Part shown: positions 8,900-17,699 of the stretch, one piece after another | How positions within the stretch are numbered: position 1 is the stretch's first letter | How the letters are laid out: each line of letters starts with the position of its first letter | NCBI GenBank assembly: GCA_024280855.1 | Contig: JAJRPG010000105.1 | Coordinates: forward strand, 1-61,924 | Direction: 5' to 3' | DNA: 61,924 nt | Origin: Planctomycetota bacterium | GTDB lineage: Bacteria; Planctomycetota; Phycisphaerae; UBA1845 | Translations under genes and position numbers: made by a program | Notes under the pieces: model-generated | What the model was told of the DNA's origin: nothing | What the model saw: the letters and a program-made list of their open reading frames with translations, nothing else | Database searches by the model: none

Positions 8900-10338
8900 G
8901 CCATCGCGCTCCTAACCACCGGAGACCGCTTGGCCCCGACCAACCACACCACGCCCAGAACAGTCATAACGCCGACCAACGCGCCTAAGTTTCCCCCGCC
9001 GCTTTGATAAATCCAGCGTCCGAGCCAGACGCCCGCACCAGCCGATATAGCCAACAACAATGTCATCAATACGTCAGTGCGCAACGTGTCAAAATGGTTC
9101 AATCGTACGCCGCAAACAGACGTGGCATATTTGAGCGTCTCAGACAATACAATCCCGCCAATCGCGCCATAAAATCCGTACCACATATACCCAAGGGGCA
9201 TAAAACATAGTAGCCCAACTAGCTTGGAGAGATTCCCCGCAGCGATCCACTTTGGCTTACCAATCGCCAGAATCGCGCTATTATTCGTACACTCCAAAAT
9301 CTGGAACCATGAGGCGATAGCTAAAATTTGCAACATATCCCCAGCCTCATGATATCGATCATCATACAACACGCGAATACCAAAAGGCCCGCAGGCAATC
9401 ACAATTGAAATAACGCCAGCTCCCAATATCAGCAGGCCTGACCGAGTTTTCGTGAAGGTGGATTGCAATTTACCCGTCTGTTCCAACACACGGCTATACG
9501 CCGGAAACACAACCGACGAACCAACCTTCATCATCACCTGCGTAGGCATCATCGCAAACAATATCGCGATACTGTATACACCCAGTTGCTCAAGCGTGAT
9601 TAACTTGCCAAACACCAGGCGATCCGACTGTGTCACCAGAAAAGTGGTTAGCGTACTGAGAAAAATCCACTTGCCAAAAGAGATTAACGAACGAGCCGCG
9701 CTAGCGTCCCAGTGAATTTTATTTCGCTGCCCCGGTAGCACGACATGGGTCATCAGCATCTTTGCCGCAACGCCAGCAAGCCCGCCGCCCACCAACGCCC
9801 ACACGCTTCGATACATCAGCGCCCAGGAAATCATCACTACCAGTGCCACCGCTTGGGCACTTATTTCTATCACCGTCATCCGCGCAATCATCAAGTGACG
9901 ATTCAGCGTAAAAATAGCTGTCGCGTTAAAACCAGCGATGAGCGCCGACAAACCTGCCACCGGCAGCAGCTTTCCCAGCATCGGCTGACCATAAAAATTC
10001 ATTACAGGCCAGGATAAGGCGCAGGCCATAGCAAACAACAAAAAACCGCGAATCACCTGCACCGTCCAAGCTGTATTCAAAAAATCAGGATCATCCCCCC
10101 GCTTATTCTGAATGATACTCGGACCAATGCCAAGATCAGAAAACATCGCCAGCCCCTGCATGAAAACATTGACGATAGCCATGATGCCAAACGCTTCGGG
10201 AAATAGCAGCCGACTAACGACAAGATTTCCCCCCAGCCTCAAACCCTGTTGGCCGGAATAACCCACAATCGTCCAAATAGACCCGCGTATAGCCCGAGAC
10301 TTAACTGACCCCAGGGATTCCTGACTCAACAATGTCAC
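8896..10338 (-). CDS. Wzx-type polysaccharide flippase (MATE/PST superfamily)
   Basis: 480 residues with 12 to 14 predicted membrane helices and little soluble sequence. The opening region RAIRGSIWTIVGYSGQQGLRLGGNLVVSRLL is typical of the PST/RfbX group: an amphipathic start, a first helix, then a conserved FPEAFG turn. Such proteins flip undecaprenyl-diphosphate-linked oligosaccharides to the periplasm. The start appears to be GTG at 10338; the nearest upstream ATG is in another frame and stops at once. It is the first gene of the minus-strand run that ends at the left edge. A second flippase is encoded at 48870-50261. Confidence 0.87.
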   Translation of the reverse strand: MTLLSQESLGSVKSRAIRGSIWTIVGYSGQQGLRLGGNLVVSRLLFPEAFGIMAIVNVFMQGLAMFSDLGIGPSIIQNKRGDDPDFLNTAWTVQVIRGFLLFAMACALSWPVMNFYGQPMLGKLLPVAGLSALIAGFNATAIFTLNRHLMIARMTVIEISAQAVALVVMISWALMYRSVWALVGGGLAGVAAKMLMTHVVLPGQRNKIHWDASAARSLISFGKWIFLSTLTTFLVTQSDRLVFGKLITLEQLGVYSIAILFAMMPTQVMMKVGSSVVFPAYSRVLEQTGKLQSTFTKTRSGLLILGAGVISIVIACGPFGIRVLYDDRYHEAGDMLQILAIASWFQILECTNNSAILAIGKPKWIAAGNLSKLVGLLCFMPLGYMWYGFYGAIGGIVLSETLKYATSVCGVRLNHFDTLRTDVLMTLLLAISAGAGVWLGRWIYQSGGGNLGALVGVMTVLGVVWLVGAKRSPVVRSAMA

Positions 10339-10436
10339 AGCGATAACACGACCCGCATGATTAACTCAAAATACAACGAAATGCCCCAACTTTTCGACCG
10401 AACGCTGAACCCGCCCCCCACCGGAATTGTGCCATC

Positions 10437-10470
10437 TGCGCAGACTCCGTCCCCGTCGGCTACCCAAAAT
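10437..10470. repeat. Dispersed GACGGGGACGGAGTCTGCGC repeat, copy 1
   Basis: On the minus strand this reads TTTTGGGTA, a few variable bases, then a 21-base core that is identical at 58898-58918. The core is half of a long palindrome centred on TGCGCA. Here it lies about 100 bases upstream of the flippase start codon, in the same orientation toward the gene as copy 2 has toward the UGM-like gene. It could be a REP-type mobile repeat or a shared control site. Confidence 0.7.
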
Positions 10471-11021
10471 CGTCGCGCCGCCTCCCAGACCTAATATCGA
10501 GAAAATCGAGCCGATGCTCCGCTATCAGACCAGCGAAACTCAACATTCACACAATTTATCAGGAAAGCAACGTCCGAAAACATTAGCAACCAACCAACAT
10601 TATACAGTCGAAGGCCCCAAAGTAGCTATCACCAGCGCGCCCAATTCTGCTACAACTATCTATATCATGGACTTTAGGCTAAGAAACGCTCCTGCGGGCG
10701 ATCCGGACCTTCACTCAGCCTGCCTCTTCACTTTGGATATAATTTGAAATATGAACTCAGTCGCCCCAAACAACCACACAGCGATCCCTACCCTCAATCA
10801 ATCAGCGTAACTTGTTCAATTATCAAGCCCCTGTATTCCATATTTCTACCGACTATTATCGCCGCAAACAAGACAGACAACCATCGATCGCCAACCTGTG
10901 AATAACTGCGGTTCATCAGGTTGCCCGAAAATCTCGTAAAAGCTTGTCTTTAACAGACTTAACCGTCCGTTAATGCTGTGAATTCATCGTGTGAACAATC
11001 GCAAAAAATAGTTATCGCCCG

Positions 11022-11049
11022 TTGACAGTTTCGTTATATTCGTTACAGT
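11022..11049 (+). promoter_or_regulatory. Candidate sigma-70-type promoter for the exosortase operon
   Basis: A perfect TTGACA at 11022-11027 is followed after 16 bases by TACAGT at 11044-11049, which matches 4 of 6 positions of the -10 consensus. It lies about 155 bases before the first start codon of the plus-strand operon. TATATT at 11035-11040 is too close to the -35 to pair with it. This is a by-eye match; the leader between it and the gene is not explained. Confidence 0.35.
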
Positions 11050-11202
11050 TCAGAGTGTCGATTGTTGTGCCCTCGGTCATGTGAATTTGGGCATTACTCG
11101 CCGCTTTGCGGATTACGACACCTGGAGCTGCTATCATTACTGGCTATGTCCTCATGCAGAGACAGGCCACGGGTTTGCGTCGCCAAGGGAAAGGGGCTGT
11201 AG

Positions 11203-13161
11203 TTGCACGTTTCGTCAAATCATGATGTCAGTGCCATCGTTGCGCCCGACGATTCCCAGGTATGCAACCGCACGAATCTTCTGGTATTAGCTGGGCGTGT
11301 AGGCCTGGATAATGACTGGTCGCACGGATTGCCTCTCTCGCTATTGCCCCTACCAAACGGTTCATTGTTAGACCACTTGCAAAAGCGTGTTAGCTCTGTG
11401 GTGAATGGTAAGGCTCTGTTGGTTGCCAACGAAAAGGCCAAAGCTTTCAAAGCGCACGCATCCGCCCAATGCCCGGATGGCTTACAGATACGGCTCGAAA
11501 CAGACCGGCTCCCTCGTGGCACTGCTGGCTGCCTCAAGCTTTGCGAAAACGATTTATCCACTGGCACAACCATCATCATCGGCGGCGCAGTCTGGCTGGA
11601 AGACGCCCCGGAATGGATGCTCGAACAACACCGCGCCCAGGGTAATGCCCTCACTGTATTCTGCATGGCCCAGGAAGTGTGCGGCGATAATGCCAGCGAA
11701 ACTCGCCTTCGCCCTGCGGGCATTTACTGCTGCGAACCGGAAGTCTTCAAGCACATACCTGATACGGGTTACGTTGATTTGAAGGAACAGCTTATCCCCG
11801 CGCTGCAGCGCGCAGGCCAGCGCGTCGGCGCGGTCAGGCTTCGTGGTCAATCTCAACAAGTGACTGATTGGTCCAGTTATTTACATGCCATTACGCGCGC
11901 GCTTTCTCATGGTCTGGCTGGCGAATACCAACAACTTGCACCTGCGATTTGGGTCGGTCGAGATGTTGAAATTGCTGCCGACGCGAGAATCGTAGGCCCG
12001 GCATTCATCGACCACGGATGCAAGCTTGAATCCGGGTCAGTCCTGATGGGGCCTGCCTACCTGAGTGAAGGCTGTCAACTACAGCGAGGCGCATGGGTCA
12101 TTCGTTCGATCGCGCACGCTAAAACCACCTTTTATAACGGCTCTTCTGTAAGCGACAGCTTTATTCATCAGGCCTCACCTGAAATTCAAAGCCGGTTTGA
12201 AAATGCCGAAGTCGCCGAGGCTATGTCCACCTCAGACGCAATCGATGCGAACGCCCTAGCTAAGCCAGCAGGAAAGTTATCCTATTCGACTATAGGCGCA
12301 GCGGTGGCAGTCGTCTGCGGCTTTGTATGGTCATTCTCGGAAAACTTTTCTTCTTTGTGGGAAACATGGCAAACCAAGCCTGACTATAGCGCAGGCATGC
12401 TCGTCCCGATAGCTGTTCTGTACATGCTATCCACAAAACGCAGCACGCTCAGTCAGCTACGCATCAATTTTTCGCCACTTGGCATAGCCTTATTTTCTGC
12501 TGGCCTGTGCATGAACCTCCTGGGAAGTTATTACCTTTACGAATCCATAGCCAACGCGGGCATGATTACTTGTGCGAGCGGTTTAGCTATGACCGCCATC
12601 GGCTTGCGCGGGTTCCGCCGCGTATGGCCTCCTTTTGCCATGCTGTTTCTAATGATGCCATTACCCAGTCGCATCCACGACGGCATTATGCTGCCTCTTC
12701 AGGATATTGGCGCTCGCATTTCAGCCACGATTCTAGAAATGGTGGGCGTCGCAGTCGCCCGCACAGGCCATATTCTTGTCGTTTCGGGCAAAAACGTCGC
12801 CGTCGCCGAAGCGTGCAACGGACTACGCATGGCCTTGGCTTTTCTTATCGTTACATGCGTCGTAGCCTACGTCATTCGACGCCCTACATGGCAGAAAGTC
12901 TTTATCATTTTATCCAGTGTACCCATCGCGTTAGCCTGTAACGTCGCGCGTATCGTTGGCACGGCTTACCTGTATAATATGGGACAGGACAGCTTGGCTC
13001 AGGGCTTTTTCCACGACGGCGCTGGCCTGATGATGATGCCCTTAGCCATGGTAATAATTTTGCTGGAGCTTCTGTTGCTCTCGAACCTGGAGCTTCCTTT
13101 TGCGTCCGAATCGCAACATGCGTCGGTGAATGAAGCCGGACCAACACTTGCGGCTCGCTAG
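11203..13161 (+). CDS. Exosortase fused to an N-terminal nucleotidyltransferase-like and beta-helix module
   Basis: 652 residues in three parts. Residues 25-230 resemble sugar-phosphate nucleotidyltransferases: PLPNGSLLDHL, PRGTAGCLK near 105-112, and LRPAGIYCCEPEVFKHIP at 169-186. The usual GGxGTRL loop and PKP lysine are replaced, so it is probably inactive. Residues 247-325 are hexapeptide-like repeats of a left-handed beta-helix. Residues 360-628 form about eight helices with the exosortase catalytic set: Cys538 in AEACNGLR, Arg583 in CNVARI and His604 in FFHDGAG. Exosortases cleave and transfer C-terminal sorting tails, and many co-occur with exopolysaccharide clusters. The start is TTG at 11203, 6 bases after AAGGGG. 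It heads the plus-strand operon and EpsI follows. Confidence 0.85.
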   Translation: MHVSSNHDVSAIVAPDDSQVCNRTNLLVLAGRVGLDNDWSHGLPLSLLPLPNGSLLDHLQKRVSSVVNGKALLVANEKAKAFKAHASAQCPDGLQIRLETDRLPRGTAGCLKLCENDLSTGTTIIIGGAVWLEDAPEWMLEQHRAQGNALTVFCMAQEVCGDNASETRLRPAGIYCCEPEVFKHIPDTGYVDLKEQLIPALQRAGQRVGAVRLRGQSQQVTDWSSYLHAITRALSHGLAGEYQQLAPAIWVGRDVEIAADARIVGPAFIDHGCKLESGSVLMGPAYLSEGCQLQRGAWVIRSIAHAKTTFYNGSSVSDSFIHQASPEIQSRFENAEVAEAMSTSDAIDANALAKPAGKLSYSTIGAAVAVVCGFVWSFSENFSSLWETWQTKPDYSAGMLVPIAVLYMLSTKRSTLSQLRINFSPLGIALFSAGLCMNLLGSYYLYESIANAGMITCASGLAMTAIGLRGFRRVWPPFAMLFLMMPLPSRIHDGIMLPLQDIGARISATILEMVGVAVARTGHILVVSGKNVAVAEACNGLRMALAFLIVTCVVAYVIRRPTWQKVFIILSSVPIALACNVARIVGTAYLYNMGQDSLAQGFFHDGAGLMMMPLAMVIILLELLLLSNLELPFASESQHASVNEAGPTLAAR

Positions 13162-13185
13162 TAAGCCGTACTGGTCACAATAATC

Positions 13186-13902
13186 ATGAACACGCCCAAA
13201 ATATCAATCATTATGGTTCTGGCTATCATGCTGCTAACGGCAGGCAGCCTCTCTCGCTGGGTACGCGCCTCGCGTGCTTCCTACGCGATGGAACGCACGC
13301 CTTTGGCTTCGCCTTTAAGTTCATTACCGGAATCAATCGGCGAGTATACTGGGTCGGACGTCCCGCTTAGCCTGGAGGTTCTCGAAGCCGCCCAGGTGGA
13401 AAGCTATGTGCATAGAGAATATATTTCAAACTCTTCCGGGCGACGCATCGGGGTCTACGTCGGATATTGGGGACGCGAGAACACCGGCATGGGACATGGC
13501 CCGGAAATATGCTATCCATCATCAGGCTGGAGCATTGACCGCCCTTCTACCAATATTTCTATTCCGGCATCGGGATTATCTGACGAAGATACAGGAGATA
13601 AGATAGAGGTGGCGATGCATCGTTTTGTTCGGGCAGAGCCAGAGGGCATCAGGCGTCGCTCAGTAGGCTTTGTAGCTGTGGTCGGAGGCCAATTCCGTAG
13701 CTCTTCAGTCGGCTTTTACTGGCATGAGCCTCGGTCTTCATCGCGTGGTTCATCACGGTATTTAGCGCAGGTCCATGTATCTGCTGTTCCTGAACCGAAT
13801 GGCTGGCAGGCAACGGAAACGGATATCATAGAGTTCATGGAGTTGTTGATCCCTGAACTGTCAAGAATTTTGCCAGGGCTTAACGGTCCGTCCGAAAACT
13901 AA
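13186..13902 (+). CDS. epsI: EpsI-family exosortase-associated protein
   Basis: 238 residues: one N-terminal membrane helix (residues 6-22), then a periplasmic domain with the EpsI signature GHGPEICYPSSGW (His104, Cys109). EpsI domains occur either fused to the C-terminus of exosortases or encoded next to them in exopolysaccharide clusters; the biochemical role is not firmly known. It begins 24 bases after the exosortase stop and precedes the Wzc-like gene by 31 bases, so all three are likely co-transcribed. No clear Shine-Dalgarno sequence is visible before the ATG. Confidence 0.88.
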   Translation: MNTPKISIIMVLAIMLLTAGSLSRWVRASRASYAMERTPLASPLSSLPESIGEYTGSDVPLSLEVLEAAQVESYVHREYISNSSGRRIGVYVGYWGRENTGMGHGPEICYPSSGWSIDRPSTNISIPASGLSDEDTGDKIEVAMHRFVRAEPEGIRRRSVGFVAVVGGQFRSSSVGFYWHEPRSSSRGSSRYLAQVHVSAVPEPNGWQATETDIIEFMELLIPELSRILPGLNGPSEN

Positions 13903-13933
13903 GTTAATTTCTCATTAAGGCAGCGCGTCGTCT

Positions 13934-16069
13934 ATGGTAGACACACACGATATTATCACGTCTCATTTTCCTGAGGCAGTTGAGGTTACCGCAGTAGGAA
14001 GTGAAGGCGAAGGCTTAGCCACAACCCTGCGAGAACGTTGGAAGAGTTTTGTATTGATCGCGGCAATCGTGGCTATTATATCACTGGGCACGATCGCGCT
14101 GACCGTCGAGCCTCAATATGAGGTACGCGCATTGGTTCGCGTCGCGCCGATTGTACGTCCGATTATGTCGCGCGATCTCGACACGGATATTTCACGCAAC
14201 TACAACAGCTATATCGCTACTCAACGCGGCATATTAACAAGTCCGGCGATTATCGATGAGGCGGTAAATCATCCGAGCATCAAATCATGTGCGTGGTTAG
14301 TTGATGCCGAAGACCCGGTACAAAGCGTTCTTGAACCTTTGAAAGTCACTCACCAGCGCAATTCGGAGCATCTTCGTGTGTCATTAACGGGGAGAAATCC
14401 ACAAGATTTGGCCAACGTCGTCAATCGTCTCATCACGGTCTATCTAAACCACCATGAAGACGAAAAAAGACAAGAGGACGAGCGCGCTCTAAGTTCACTT
14501 CGACGAGAAGAAGCTGATCTGGAAAATCGTCTTAAACTCAAAAGCGAAGAGCTGCGGCAACTTGCAGATGGTGGACTTATTGATGCCACAGACGGTTCGT
14601 CTGCCACATGGCTTGGCATGCCTGAATATCGCACCATGCTAACATCTGCCAAAAAGAACAACGCTTTCGCTAAGGCACAGTTAGCCGCGGTTCGCTCAAA
14701 TATTGATGAACAAGGCGCGGAGAAAATGAGATTGCCTGGGCTGGAGGAGTTTACTGGCAAAGACCCTGAACTATTGGAACTCAAGAAACAACTGCGCACC
14801 ATCCTGCTTTCTGCCCACACGGATGAAACGATGGGACGAGGGGCCTCGCACCCGGAAGTGCGTTCACGCCCGCATATGGTGGATGCCATTGAGGAATCGA
14901 TCGTGTCGCGCAAGCAAGTGTTGCGCGACGAATTTATCGCTCGCATGATTCGAGATTTAGAGGCCACGATCGACGAGGCTGCTATCACTGAAACGATCGT
15001 AGCTGACGCGCTTAGCTCTGCCAATGATGAACGCGTCGGCGCTGTGCGACAAGCCTTCCTGGTAGACGACATCAAACACGAACGCGCACAGGTCGAAAAA
15101 ACATTATTCCAGGTCCGCAATCAGATATGGACCGTCGAAGTAGAGCAAAACCGTATGTCGCGAGTTACTCTTAGATCTAAAGCGGTCGCCCCGTCTAAGC
15201 CTAATATCGATAAACGCTTAAAATACGCAGCCGTAGCATTATTGTTTAGCTTTTCTTGCGGCGCTGGCATCGCGTTGTTCCGTGGCCGAATGGATACACT
15301 CTTGAGACATCCCAGCCATGTGACGCAACAGCTTGGCGTTCCGCTTTTAGGAACGATTCAACAGGTGCCTAAAAAGAAAAGTTCGATTGAAGAACTTGAC
15401 GAAGCCATGACCGAACCTACGCGCAGCTTGTCTACTGCGCTAACTGCTAGTTGTAAAACAAAAGGGCCTAGAAAACTATTGATTACCAGCCCCACTTCCG
15501 GGAGCGGAAAATCATCTATGACATGGAACCTTGCGCGAAGCTTCGCCGATAGTGGTAGACGTGTTTTGGTTATTGATAGCGATAACGATCGTCAAGGCCT
15601 GACGCGCCGCCTCGACCTTTTCGGGAAAGTCGGCCTGCTAGAAACGCTAGCCAACAAAATTTCTGTGGAAAAAGCGATCATCAAAGACCATAAACACAGG
15701 CTAGACGTCTTACCAGCCGGTGAGCGATCTCCGGGATTTGGGGCGTTGCTTATGAATCGTGATGCCCAGGCATTGCTCTGCAAAGTGTTCGACCAGTACG
15801 ACGATATTTTGATAGACTCACCACCAGTGCTCGCCAATAGCCATGCTGTGATCCTAGCTGTACTTGCAGATGAAACCATACTGGTACTAAGGTCTGGTCA
15901 ATGCGAACAAGCCGAAGCGCGGGCAGCGTATAAATATCTTAGTACCGTCGGTGCCAATGTAGTCGGAGCGGTGCTGAATGGCGTAGATGCAAAACAGCAT
16001 GTTTACGGCTATGGTTACGGATATGGATACGGTGATCACGAGGCGGATAACGATCTCGCTTCAGTTTGA
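13934..16069 (+). CDS. Wzc-like polysaccharide co-polymerase with tyrosine-kinase domain
   Basis: 711 residues. A Wzz-type chain-length region is bounded by membrane helices near 39-57 and 429-448, with a long charged coiled coil between (about 175-400). The C-terminal BY-kinase domain has Walker A SPTSGSGKSS (near 519), Walker A' VLVIDSDND (near 545) and Walker B DDILIDSPPV (near 623). The tail has five Tyr alternating with Gly at 691-699, the expected autophosphorylation cluster. In Wzy-dependent systems cycles of Wzc phosphorylation control polymer length and export. Such proteins are often split in Gram-positives; here adaptor and kinase are fused, as in Gram-negatives. No export porin (Wza) is seen in the window. 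Confidence 0.92.
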   Translation: MVDTHDIITSHFPEAVEVTAVGSEGEGLATTLRERWKSFVLIAAIVAIISLGTIALTVEPQYEVRALVRVAPIVRPIMSRDLDTDISRNYNSYIATQRGILTSPAIIDEAVNHPSIKSCAWLVDAEDPVQSVLEPLKVTHQRNSEHLRVSLTGRNPQDLANVVNRLITVYLNHHEDEKRQEDERALSSLRREEADLENRLKLKSEELRQLADGGLIDATDGSSATWLGMPEYRTMLTSAKKNNAFAKAQLAAVRSNIDEQGAEKMRLPGLEEFTGKDPELLELKKQLRTILLSAHTDETMGRGASHPEVRSRPHMVDAIEESIVSRKQVLRDEFIARMIRDLEATIDEAAITETIVADALSSANDERVGAVRQAFLVDDIKHERAQVEKTLFQVRNQIWTVEVEQNRMSRVTLRSKAVAPSKPNIDKRLKYAAVALLFSFSCGAGIALFRGRMDTLLRHPSHVTQQLGVPLLGTIQQVPKKKSSIEELDEAMTEPTRSLSTALTASCKTKGPRKLLITSPTSGSGKSSMTWNLARSFADSGRRVLVIDSDNDRQGLTRRLDLFGKVGLLETLANKISVEKAIIKDHKHRLDVLPAGERSPGFGALLMNRDAQALLCKVFDQYDDILIDSPPVLANSHAVILAVLADETILVLRSGQCEQAEARAAYKYLSTVGANVVGAVLNGVDAKQHVYGYGYGYGYGDHEADNDLASV

Positions 16070-16130
16070 TTTCCTTTGACAGCATGATAAAAAGCTTAGT
16101 CCAGCATTAAGCAGAATAAGCACCTAGACA

Positions 16131-17618
16131 ATGGTATTCTTGCACTTTGACAAGCCTAGCGCCGACAGGATTCTCCAGAATAATGAATCCTCGCAGGCCC
16201 GTGCGCATGACCATTTTGGACACAACCTCGCCTGGTACACACGATCTGCTAATGGGTGGACGGAACCAGTCACCATTTTATTGCCAGCGTCCTTACGGGA
16301 TGCTCAAGACCAATTGGCCGAGCGGATAGGATCTAACCGGTTCAATTGGTACGATCAGACAGATGGCCATGTAGACATGCGCCTACCTGATGCGTCCCCA
16401 CTTTGGCTGGTGAACGCCAGCGCACTGCCCATTTTAGATTGGGACGCTGCCCACGCTTTGACACGATCATTGCAGCGTGAAGCCCTTGTCTTCGGGCCAC
16501 CGGGATCATCCACGCAATCACGATATCCCGAGACGTTACTGATCGACGAGACTGGCTCGGTTGTAAAAGTCGAACGACACTATTGCGATTCCAACAAAGG
16601 ACACTCGTTAATTTTTGGCCCTTCCTACTTTATTTACGCACCGCCCTCTGTAAGCGAGACGACTTTGCGCCATATCGTGCAGCATGGCTGGGGCGTAGAA
16701 AGCATGAGGGCGATGGAATCTACGATTCCTATGCGTTGGTCCCAGTCTCATTGCGTACTTTCCTCGATGGCAGCTTCGCATAGTCCACCGCTTGCATCAC
16801 CTAAGCCTGGCAACGGCCAAACGAGTAAAGCGTCTGTATCGAAAATATCTCAACGACCTGCAAGAAGTGAAGACCCAACCATCACGCCATCCCGGAAGAG
16901 CTGGCTGGCAAACACGATTACACGTTTGCTGGATATCGCATACGCATTAGTTGGCTTGATTGCAACTTCACCCATCATGCTGGTGACGGCGATCCTGGTT
17001 AAGTTAACATCTCGTGGCCCCATATTCTACGGAGACGTGAGACAGGGGCTTTCGGGGCGTGAGTTCCGATGCTTTAAGTTTCGCACAATGGTGGCAGACG
17101 CAGCTGAGATGCAGGCATCATTGCGTAATCAAAACGAAGTAGACGGGCCACAATTCAAAATTGATGACGACCCGCGATTAACGAAAATCGGCAATCTTCT
17201 CCGCCGTTACAACATCGACGAACTGCCGCAACTTTGGAACGTGCTAGCCGGGCAAATGAGTATGGTCGGACCGCGTCCTTCACCCGACCGCGAGAACCAG
17301 TTATGCCCCGGCTGGCGTCGCACCAGACTCTCGGTTCGACCGGGAATCACAGGACTATGGCAGGTTCTGCGTCTACGCGACGATGGGCAGTCGGATTTCC
17401 AGGAATGGATATATTACGACGTCGAATATGTAAAAAATCAGTCGTTCTGGCTAGATACCATGATTATTTTTTGTACGCCACTTACCATGTTCGTGCCTAA
17501 AATGGTCAATTCGCTCGCCCTTTACCTTGCCAATCAAGGCATATGCGTCCATTCGGACCGTGCCAAAAGAGCCAAATTACAGCTACATTCAGATAACCGC
17601 GTCACCGAGGCCAACTAG
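16131..17618 (+). CDS. Initiating sugar-phosphate transferase with an extra N-terminal domain
   Basis: 495 residues. The C-terminal half (about 258-465) is a bacterial sugar transferase of the PglC/WcaJ type. It has one re-entrant hydrophobic segment (LVGLIATSPIMLVTAILVKL), then FRCFKFRTMV, the conserved DDPRLTKIGNLLRRYNIDELPQLWNVL, and GPRPSPDRE and RPGITGLWQV. This enzyme puts the first sugar phosphate on undecaprenyl phosphate. The N-terminal 240 residues lack the four-helix domain of WbaP/WcaJ and instead form a soluble region that I do not recognise, with a Ser/Pro/Lys-rich linker at about 215-250. It follows the Wzc gene by 61 bases. Confidence 0.88.
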   Translation: MVFLHFDKPSADRILQNNESSQARAHDHFGHNLAWYTRSANGWTEPVTILLPASLRDAQDQLAERIGSNRFNWYDQTDGHVDMRLPDASPLWLVNASALPILDWDAAHALTRSLQREALVFGPPGSSTQSRYPETLLIDETGSVVKVERHYCDSNKGHSLIFGPSYFIYAPPSVSETTLRHIVQHGWGVESMRAMESTIPMRWSQSHCVLSSMAASHSPPLASPKPGNGQTSKASVSKISQRPARSEDPTITPSRKSWLANTITRLLDIAYALVGLIATSPIMLVTAILVKLTSRGPIFYGDVRQGLSGREFRCFKFRTMVADAAEMQASLRNQNEVDGPQFKIDDDPRLTKIGNLLRRYNIDELPQLWNVLAGQMSMVGPRPSPDRENQLCPGWRRTRLSVRPGITGLWQVLRLRDDGQSDFQEWIYYDVEYVKNQSFWLDTMIIFCTPLTMFVPKMVNSLALYLANQGICVHSDRAKRAKLQLHSDNRVTEAN

Positions 17619-17699
17619 CCCGCTCTGCCGATGTCATTGATTGCTTTCCGTTTAGCCGATAAGTCGCATATAGTAGTGGTTTTGCGGAGGTAGCAAAGT

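Larger units (their letters stand above)
10339..11202. other. Non-coding divergent region between the two operons
   Basis: 864 bases separate the minus-strand flippase operon from the plus-strand exosortase operon. The open frames here are short, lack ribosome-binding sites and resemble nothing I know. The part near 10437-10470 carries a dispersed repeat also found at 58898. The part near 11022-11049 has a promoter-like pair of hexamers for the plus operon. AT-rich sequence around 10790-11060 fits a regulatory region. I see no RNA gene or riboswitch that I could name. Confidence 0.6.

Noticed and set aside
7898-9007. 369-codon plus-strand frame opposite the GT4 gene
   Set aside because: It is rich in His, Arg and Thr with no domain, and is a shadow of the well-supported glycosyltransferase on the other strand.
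10379-10521. Minus-strand frame reading ILGLGGGATILGSRRGRS, similar to a PEP-CTERM helix plus Arg cluster, close to the exosortase operon
   Set aside because: It is preceded by stop codons with no start, has no PEP-like motif and no body, continues well past the Arg cluster, and overlaps the dispersed repeat.
10427-10747. 106-codon plus-strand frame in the divergent region
   Set aside because: Low-complexity basic/proline-rich start, no ribosome-binding site, no known domain, and it crosses the dispersed repeat.
11035-11040. TATATT as the -10 box for the TTGACA at 11022
   Set aside because: The spacing is only 7 bases; TACAGT 16 bases after the -35 fits better.
14440-15120. 226-codon minus-strand frame inside the Wzc-like gene
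   Set aside because: Serine/arginine-rich composition typical of the antisense of an acidic coiled coil; the plus-strand gene has clear domain motifs.
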